Part shown: in pieces, positions 58,111-64,000 of the stretch | How the letters are laid out: the number at the start of each line of letters is the position of its first letter | Numbering within the stretch: the first letter of the stretch is position 1 | Assembly (NCBI GenBank): GCA_002633025.1 | Contig: NMRB01000641.1 | Location: forward strand, 208,673 to 272,672 | Reading direction: 5' to 3' | DNA length: 64,000 nt | Origin: Notospermus geniculatus | Taxonomy: Eukaryota; Nemertea; Pilidiophora; Heteronemertea; Lineidae | Program-made: the position numbers and the translations under genes | Notes under the pieces: model-generated | The model's input: the letters and a program-made list of their open reading frames with translations, nothing else | The model's database searches: none | What the model was told of the DNA's origin: nothing

Positions 58111-60154
58111 TTTCCTCGTCTGGAATCTCGGCTTATAAATAATGAAAGAGGACTTGGAGAATCTTCTCCTGATTAAAGTTTCCATTGTACTCTGTAAGAT
58201 GTCGAGCACCACAGATACCCAGTCTGCTAGATTAAGCGAGCAAGATTTCTACAACGTCATTAGTAGATTACCCTCAGGAATCTCTTGATATGTAGCCTGT
58301 GATAAACGTCCGCGCTATCTCTGACTGCTTTGGTTGATTTCCTCTCCTGAGGAAGGATTGCCCGGCTTTCCTCTTAATCTGTGCTGGTCGGTGTCTTAAA
58401 GGTGCACTTTCTGAGTGAATGTTGCTAATGCCTTCAGACGAGATGGTGAACGTCGATTCTTTCTGTCGGCCATATTGGTGTAAATGTGTCGTGCGAGGAC
58501 ATGGAGGAGTGAGCTTGGAGTCTGAATGTAGTTTAAACTGCTGAATGTATAATATGGAACCTCGCCTGCGCCTCAAGAACAACAGAAAGCCATATAAGTC
58601 TAATCTGAAGAAATCAGGACGTATGCACATACAGATACAGATACACACAATACACAAAAAGAAGGAAAGCCAGATACTCAAATAGCCTCTTTTTCCTGCC
58701 TTATCATGTTTCAGTATTCTGTACTTGTATCTGTATTATGTTGTCTTGGTGTGAAAATTTACTTTCACGAATAAAGAGTAATAATAATTATTCCTTTATG
58801 GCGTTATGCATGATGTACGATGCCTACCATAATATCCGACGCCTCATTACGGCGTGCATTGTCGCAATCCCGTCGCTACAAGCTTTGGACCCATGTCGAG
58901 CTAAATAACGATTACACGAAAATTGCATATCGGAAGAGTAATGATGTCAAATGTCTTTCGTGCGCTTTTCGAATCACAAGGATGGAACATAAAAGAACAG
59001 CTGTGCTTGTTGATAATGAGGGACGGAGTATGACTGGCAAACGCTGCTTTGTTAGGGAGATTGGTAATAATCTGAAGCGTTTTGAGTCTGTACTTTTGTA
59101 CTTCAGTGAAAATAATCTCTACCTCATCGTCATGTTTCTTAGGTTCACGTTACAATGCAGTGTTATACAATACCTGTTGACAGCACAGACCACAAATCCG
59201 AGTTTATAACTCTCAATATTGACGCCATTAACGGTAAATGTCAATAGCAACATTGTAATCCCCGCAAAGATGGTTAGAGTCTCATTTTCCACTCATTGGT
59301 TCGCTATGGAGCCGCTTCGAGCGCTAGCTGCGGCCATATGGACCCCTATTTTCACACCACTTTTCCAAGGCATTTGTATGACGTAATCAAGCTTTACTTG
59401 ACGTTTACGGCCTTCTTTTGCGGTGTTTGAACGTCATATTCCGTCTTGTGATAGGCCACCATTAGCTGTCGACCTGATTGGTTGGGCAGTACGAACAAAC
59501 GTCAGGAAAGGTACAAATTTCGGCGATTTCTAAATCTATTTTTAGACATTTTAATAGGGAGGCCAGACGGGAGTCTGGGCGGTAGATAAAATGGTGTTTA
59601 AAACGTTTGTAAACTGTACTAAAAAATGTAAATACGTACATGGACAATGTTGTCAATAGCTATTGGGAGCTATTTTATGTAATGCGCACGATTAGACACG
59701 ATTTTTAAAGCAGTTACCGGTCAGGAGTTGAGAAGTCATTATCCTTGCGTTTCCGTGACCTGGTCGTCAATCAATACACCGCGGAGGGACTATTTCTTCA
59801 CATATTAGGCCTAATATGCATGCGCGATGTAGTTCGTAATGTACCGGTACTTTATATACAATCGCACTGTTTTCGTCAGTCTTTGATACAAAAAATGTTT
59901 CTTATTTTCATACATTTATTTTGATACATATTTATCTACACTGACGTTGGGGAGGTTAACGATTGTGCATCTTTTGCCGAAATTTCAACACAGGAAATTT
60001 CCAGCGCCGCCTGACTGGTCCGAACACTGCCTCCTGTTGCTCATTTGCATATTGCGGCCAGCATGGGCTAATAGCAATACGAGTCAGACGTTCGGACTAC
60101 CGCATGACATATCCAAACAATACATGGATGCATATCAGCGCCGCGCAGAGTGCA
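58111..60154. other. Intergenic, no gene recognised
   Basis: A 129-codon frame at 58820-59209 and a 135-codon frame on the other strand at 58274-58681 have no recognisable motifs or regulatory support. Confidence 0.35.
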
Positions 60155-60227
60155 TAGTCGCCATGGCCGAGTGGCGAAGCAGCCTGCCCATTGTGCAGAA
60201 GGTCTCGGGTTCGATACGCGGGGGCGG
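60155..60227 (+). ncRNA. tRNA pseudogene or tRNA-derived SINE head
   Basis: ATGGCCGAGTGGCG contains a perfect pol III A box, CTGC/GCAG forms an anticodon stem with a 7-base loop (CCATTGT), and GGGTTCGATAC is a good B box. The acceptor and T stems do not pair well, so it is unlikely to be a working tRNA. A run of about 13 T at 60257-60269 would act as a pol III terminator. Confidence 0.55.
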
Positions 60228-60269
60228 GTAAATTTTCTTTGCCTTGACTCATTATTTTTTTTTTTTTGT

Positions 60270-61640
60270 TTCTTTTACCTTTCGGTTTTCATCGTGTATT
60301 TTTGATCTTGCCAACCATGCTTATTCGACATAGCGAACCCCAGTTGCCACCAGGCTTGTTATATCCTGTATCCAACTCGTTCATTCTGACATTTAGCTTC
60401 ATATGACCTGAGTCTTATACAGCTTACATCAGCAGTAAAGTTTATCCGAGATGAGAGCGTCAAATTAAACACTCATCAGCTACATTTACAACTTTCAACG
60501 AGTCGTATGCATAGCAGAAGGAAAACAGAACCTTTGAAAAAATATTCTGGATCTATTGGTTTCATGCATGATTTGAACCAACCTCTTCGTCCGTCATGTC
60601 AGTAGTGCAAGTCGCTGATACGGCGCCGCTCCTGACAGGTCAATATGTGTTGTGATAAGTCGATTCTATCGGAACGAATAATGTGATATCATTAGGTTTT
60701 CCTATCCCTATTGTTAGAGCATCGATACCAGATAATAGACTAACAACGCTCCGGCACGACCGCGCCCTGGTCATCCTGGGGACATCTTCTGTCTCGAGTG
60801 ACATCGGAGACATGCACACTTTCAATGGAATGATATCAGATGACTATCGATAATCATAGAGACGTACATGTAAACAAACTGATGACTACCCAAAGTCATT
60901 GGAACATAAACAAACTGTTGCATCCTGTAGTTATGAATCGATTGTACTGTAAACTAAGATCAGTTATGTTGTCAGTCAATTGTTCCCGCAGAGTGCGGCG
61001 AAGCGAATAGAAACAAGCCTGGTGGCTGTTAAGGTTCACGTAGTGAAGTTAGTGTCGAAAATAAATATCGCAATTGAGGGATATTGGGGCACTATTTTAG
61101 AAAACAGTAATGTGGCCGGATGGAACAGTCTGAAATACGTGACGGTTGCCGTTACTCGAGCACGTAACAACGTGACCCCTGCTTGATGGATAGTCTTGTC
61201 CAGTGTGCTAAGTGTACCGCGGATTGTAAATCTTGTTTTTGAATTGGCAATAAAGCCGTTGTTCCGACTGGTGGTGGACACTGTCAGTTGAAAGGACATG
61301 CCAAATAAAAAATGGTTGTCGGTGAAGAGGCGCTATCGTAACTTGCAATGTGTACAGACTCTCAAATGGCAGATCAACCCTCCATTTCCCAACGCGGCTA
61401 ACTAACATTTACCTTCGAAACACGGAAAATTCGCGGAATGTCTGTGTGCTGTTACTGTTTGTTGGGAAAAGAAACATGTGTACTATGTTATATGTAGCGA
61501 TGAAACGAGGCTAAGTTTGCCGAATTTAACCGAGATTAACAAGGCTATGAAGCAATTGCTGTCAAATCTACGGATGAATCCTTCTAAACCTTAAGGCCTG
61601 TCTACACGATCATACATTTGTTCAAAACATCATCAAACAT
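60270..61640. other. Intergenic, no gene recognised
   Basis: No gene or repeat with clear ends seen. Confidence 0.35.
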
Positions 61641-61950
61641 TTGTGTGATGATGTTCATGGACAGATATTTGATTGTGTAGGCTGTTTTCCCAACAAACTT
61701 GAACAGCAACCAACATGTATGATGATGTTCAAATTTGTGTGATGATGTTCAGGACAAAATGTATGATCGTGTGGACTGTTTTCCCAACAAACCTGAACAT
61801 GTTTGATGATGTTCAAATTTTTAGCTGCATGTTTCATCTTGCCAATGCAAAACATCCCAAAAAAAATGTGTGATGATGTTCATGGACAAATGTATGATCG
61901 TGTGGACGGTTTTCCCAACAAACTTGAACAGCATCCAACATTATCCTTTC
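61600..61950. repeat. Irregular direct repeats around TGTGTGATGATGTTCA
   Basis: TGTGTGATGATGTTCA followed by GTGTGGACTGTTTTCCCAAC-like sequence occurs three times (starting about 61642, 61736 and 61867). The left edge CTGTCTACACGATCATACA is the inverse of TGTATGATCGTGTGGAC inside the repeats. It looks like a transposon whose inner part expanded by duplication. Confidence 0.65.
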
Positions 61951-61979
61951 TCCATCATACTTCATCATACAAAGTNCAA

Positions 61980-62990
61980 AATTACATCAGCGTAGTCGTC
62001 GTTCGGCAGCAGAGCATCAGAGCTAAAGAAGACAGCAGACAGCTACCTTGAACCATTTCGCCCTACTTCCGGTTTTGCTCTGGAAGCAATCTCCGTTAGG
62101 TCTCGAGCGGGAGGGCTGTGTCTTCTTGCTATGTTCGAAATACGATTTGATTGAGGCTGTGGGTCAAACATTGTTCCCACGCAAAAGTCCCTTTAAGAGA
62201 GCACGGATTGATTTATCCTTTAAATATCAGGCAAATACAAACTCCACTCCAATTACCAGCCTCAGATTAATTGATTGAAATAACCGGGGTGTCGGCAGTG
62301 ATGGACGCTGATACGATTCAAATCCAATAAATATCTTAAATGGCCTGGTTCTCTTTGTTTACTTTGTCTGGCGGGTCGATTTTCTCCAATTCAATCAATG
62401 TGACGGGAGTCGATTGTTAAATTGAAGCTGTTGGCGACTTGATATCAAGGTGGCGTGTACTGTACTTAGAAGAACATGTACATGTACATGTATAAACGTA
62501 GAGAGCCTGAAAGTTGCACAGATCGTTCCGCCCAGGCACACTGACCATGCATATGCCCTGTCGCTGAAAATCGCCTTTCCTAACGGTGACTGTGCGTTCG
62601 CCTGCATAGTTTCGAGTAAATTGCCAATCCATAGTTTTTCCCCCAAAGTATCTGGAAGCAAAGTAGCCTTCCTCCCATATGTGGATGCCTGATACAAAAT
62701 ATCATTGATATGCTCACATAATGTGCATACATGTACTGCCCGATATGTCCGCATGTGAATGTTTTACAAAACGCGCTGGACATGTCGTAAGCAATTTCAG
62801 TGGTGCATGGCAATAAATCATTGGATAACATAATATTGGATTGATCTCTGGAGAGATGACACATTTATTCTATCTTGTATTCCATCATCGACAACGTCTG
62901 CATGTCACAAGAAAATGGCATGACCAACTCCGGGTCACGTCCAGAGAAACCATAGTTGAAATGTTGAGCCCAGTTCGACTTCAAATATGA
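61980..62990. other. Intergenic, no gene recognised
   Basis: Includes a short ACATGT repeat at about 62474-62492. No gene seen. Confidence 0.35.
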
Positions 62991-63425
62991 CTGCCAGTCG
63001 GCCATCTTGAAAAATGGACTTCGGCCCATATCACACGAATGATTGCAGCTAGAATGTTCTAACCTGGTATGAATAGTGTACATGTATATCTTATGTGTAC
63101 AGCAAGTTTGGGCCCTATTGGGTTTCAAATATGGCTGCCAGTCGGCCATCTTGGAAAATGGACTTCGGCCCATATCACACGAATGATTCCAGCTAGAATG
63201 TTCTAACTTGGTATGAATAATGTCTTGTGTATTGCAAATTTTGGCCCTATATTGGGTTTCAAATATGGCTGCCAGTCGGCCATCTTGAAAAATGGACTTC
63301 GGCCCATATGACACGAATGATTCCAGCTAGAATATAGTAACTTGGTATGAATAATGTCTTATGTGTATTGCAAATTTTGGCCCTATTGGGTTTCAAATAT
63401 GGCTGCCAGTCGGCCATTTTAAAAA
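62991..63425. repeat. Minisatellite, about 3.2 copies, period 134-144 bp
   Basis: CTGCCAGTCGGCCATCTTG begins copies at 62991, 63135, 63269 and 63403. Each contains ATGGACTTCGGCCCATAT and TTTGGGCCCTATTGGGTTTC-like segments. Open frames read through the array only because the unit happens to lack stops; I do not regard them as genes. Confidence 0.9.
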
Positions 63426-64000
63426 AATCAACAAGCCTGCGGAACATGCATTTTCATCTTTTACCACATCGTCCTCTGTTCACTTCAGAAATCCACCACT
63501 ACTGTGATATGGATGTCATTGTATCTTAATCAGCACATTTATCATTCCTATCAGGGACAGCAGCTGTATCCTGGACGAATCAGGAGAAGGCTTGCGGCCA
63601 TCACCGGTCCACACATCAGGCAATAAAAACGGCCGTTCATGAGTCTGTAAAAACGACAGGGTCGTCTGAATGGGATGATAAACAACTCTCATTTTGCCGT
63701 TGTTTGCCCCGGTCATGATATGAGGTTTAGATTTTGCATAGATAAAGCCAGTAATGCAAACAGACGGAGTGATGGAATTCATCGTATCCATGACGTAACT
63801 CCGACAGTGTCCGCCATTGCTGACGTCGCAAGGGTGGTGGGCAAATGACGCAAGGGTGGTGGGCAAATTTCATGGCTTTGCTGAAGAAGCTGGTGGGCAA
63901 AAAGACGCAACGTCACAACGTCACCTTGGTCACGTAGGCCTGGGCCTACGTCATGGATACGATAACTGTTCAAGTGGCGTACATTTCAAATCGTCCGCCG
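63426..64000. other. Right edge, no gene recognised
   Basis: A short tandem motif GCAAGGGTGGTGGGCAAAT occurs twice at about 63828-63868, with a partial third copy, (GGTGGGCAAA), near 63892. Confidence 0.4.

Noticed and set aside
58274-58681. 135-codon open frame on the minus strand with hydrophobic start
   Set aside because: The hydrophobic, Cys/Ile-rich start comes from a low-complexity ATACACA/ATACAG run, not a signal peptide context.
58820-59209. 129-codon open frame on the plus strand
   Set aside because: No motif recognised and no supporting signals; within chance length for a window this size.
62865-63314. 149-codon open frame on the minus strand
   Set aside because: It is the translation of the minisatellite and repeats with its period.
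62991-63425. CRISPR-like regular array
   Set aside because: Units are over 130 bp with no short conserved repeat plus unique spacer pattern, and the genome is eukaryotic.

Overview
The window is eukaryotic and most likely from an invertebrate deuterostome, probably an echinoderm or other ambulacrarian. The genes have spliced exons with GT-AG introns. The main gene has the FREM2 architecture, known in sea urchins as ECM3, and there is a short Toll-like receptor of the kind echinoderms carry in large numbers. The DNA is dense in small inverted-repeat transposons. Signs of a highly heterozygous, imperfectly merged assembly (near-identical adjacent duplications, a 12-N gap, isolated single Ns) fit the same kind of organism. 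The species cannot be fixed from sequence alone.

Region 1 to 30531 (minus strand) is one gene. It encodes a FREM2/ECM3-type extracellular matrix protein of which 2,991 residues are inside the window. A giant first exon (25479-30531) carries the signal peptide, the N-terminal domain with an RGD, and about twelve CSPG/NG2 repeats. Twenty-one smaller exons between 12670 and 1 carry five Calx-beta domains and the conserved FREM C-terminal region. The membrane segment and tail lie beyond the left edge. I resolved every splice junction and all of them keep the frame. Intron 1 (about 12.8 kb) is filled with transposon relics, including a 1,470-bp element with an 8-bp target duplication.

Region 30532 to 35520 has no convincing gene. 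It holds small inverted-repeat elements and a duplicated segment (33451-33902 and 33904-35474). The second copy differs from the first mainly by three clean insertions, giving a natural empty-site/filled-site comparison of three mobile elements.

Region 36088 to 40066 (minus strand) holds an AN1-type zinc finger gene of the ZFAND2 (AIRAP/AIRAPL) class: two AN1 fingers, two ubiquitin-interacting motifs and a C-terminal CaaX box. It is present once complete (nine exons) and once as exons 1-5 only, separated by a 12-N gap. The copies look like two haplotypes placed side by side or a very recent tandem duplication. Both keep a CRE-like site and an NRF1-like site just upstream of the start codon.

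Region 41595 to 44756 (plus strand) is an intact single-exon gene for a 1,053-residue protein I do not recognise. It is mostly disordered, with a compact tyrosine-rich C-terminus. Its upstream DNA carries a perfect CRE and two X-box-like motifs, which hints at a ciliary or sperm role.

Region 44785 to 64000 holds a short Toll-like receptor gene (minus strand, 55211-57052) with a divergent TIR domain. The rest is non-coding DNA with foldback elements, MITEs, minisatellites and a tRNA-derived pseudogene or SINE. The genes have no obvious functional connection with one another.
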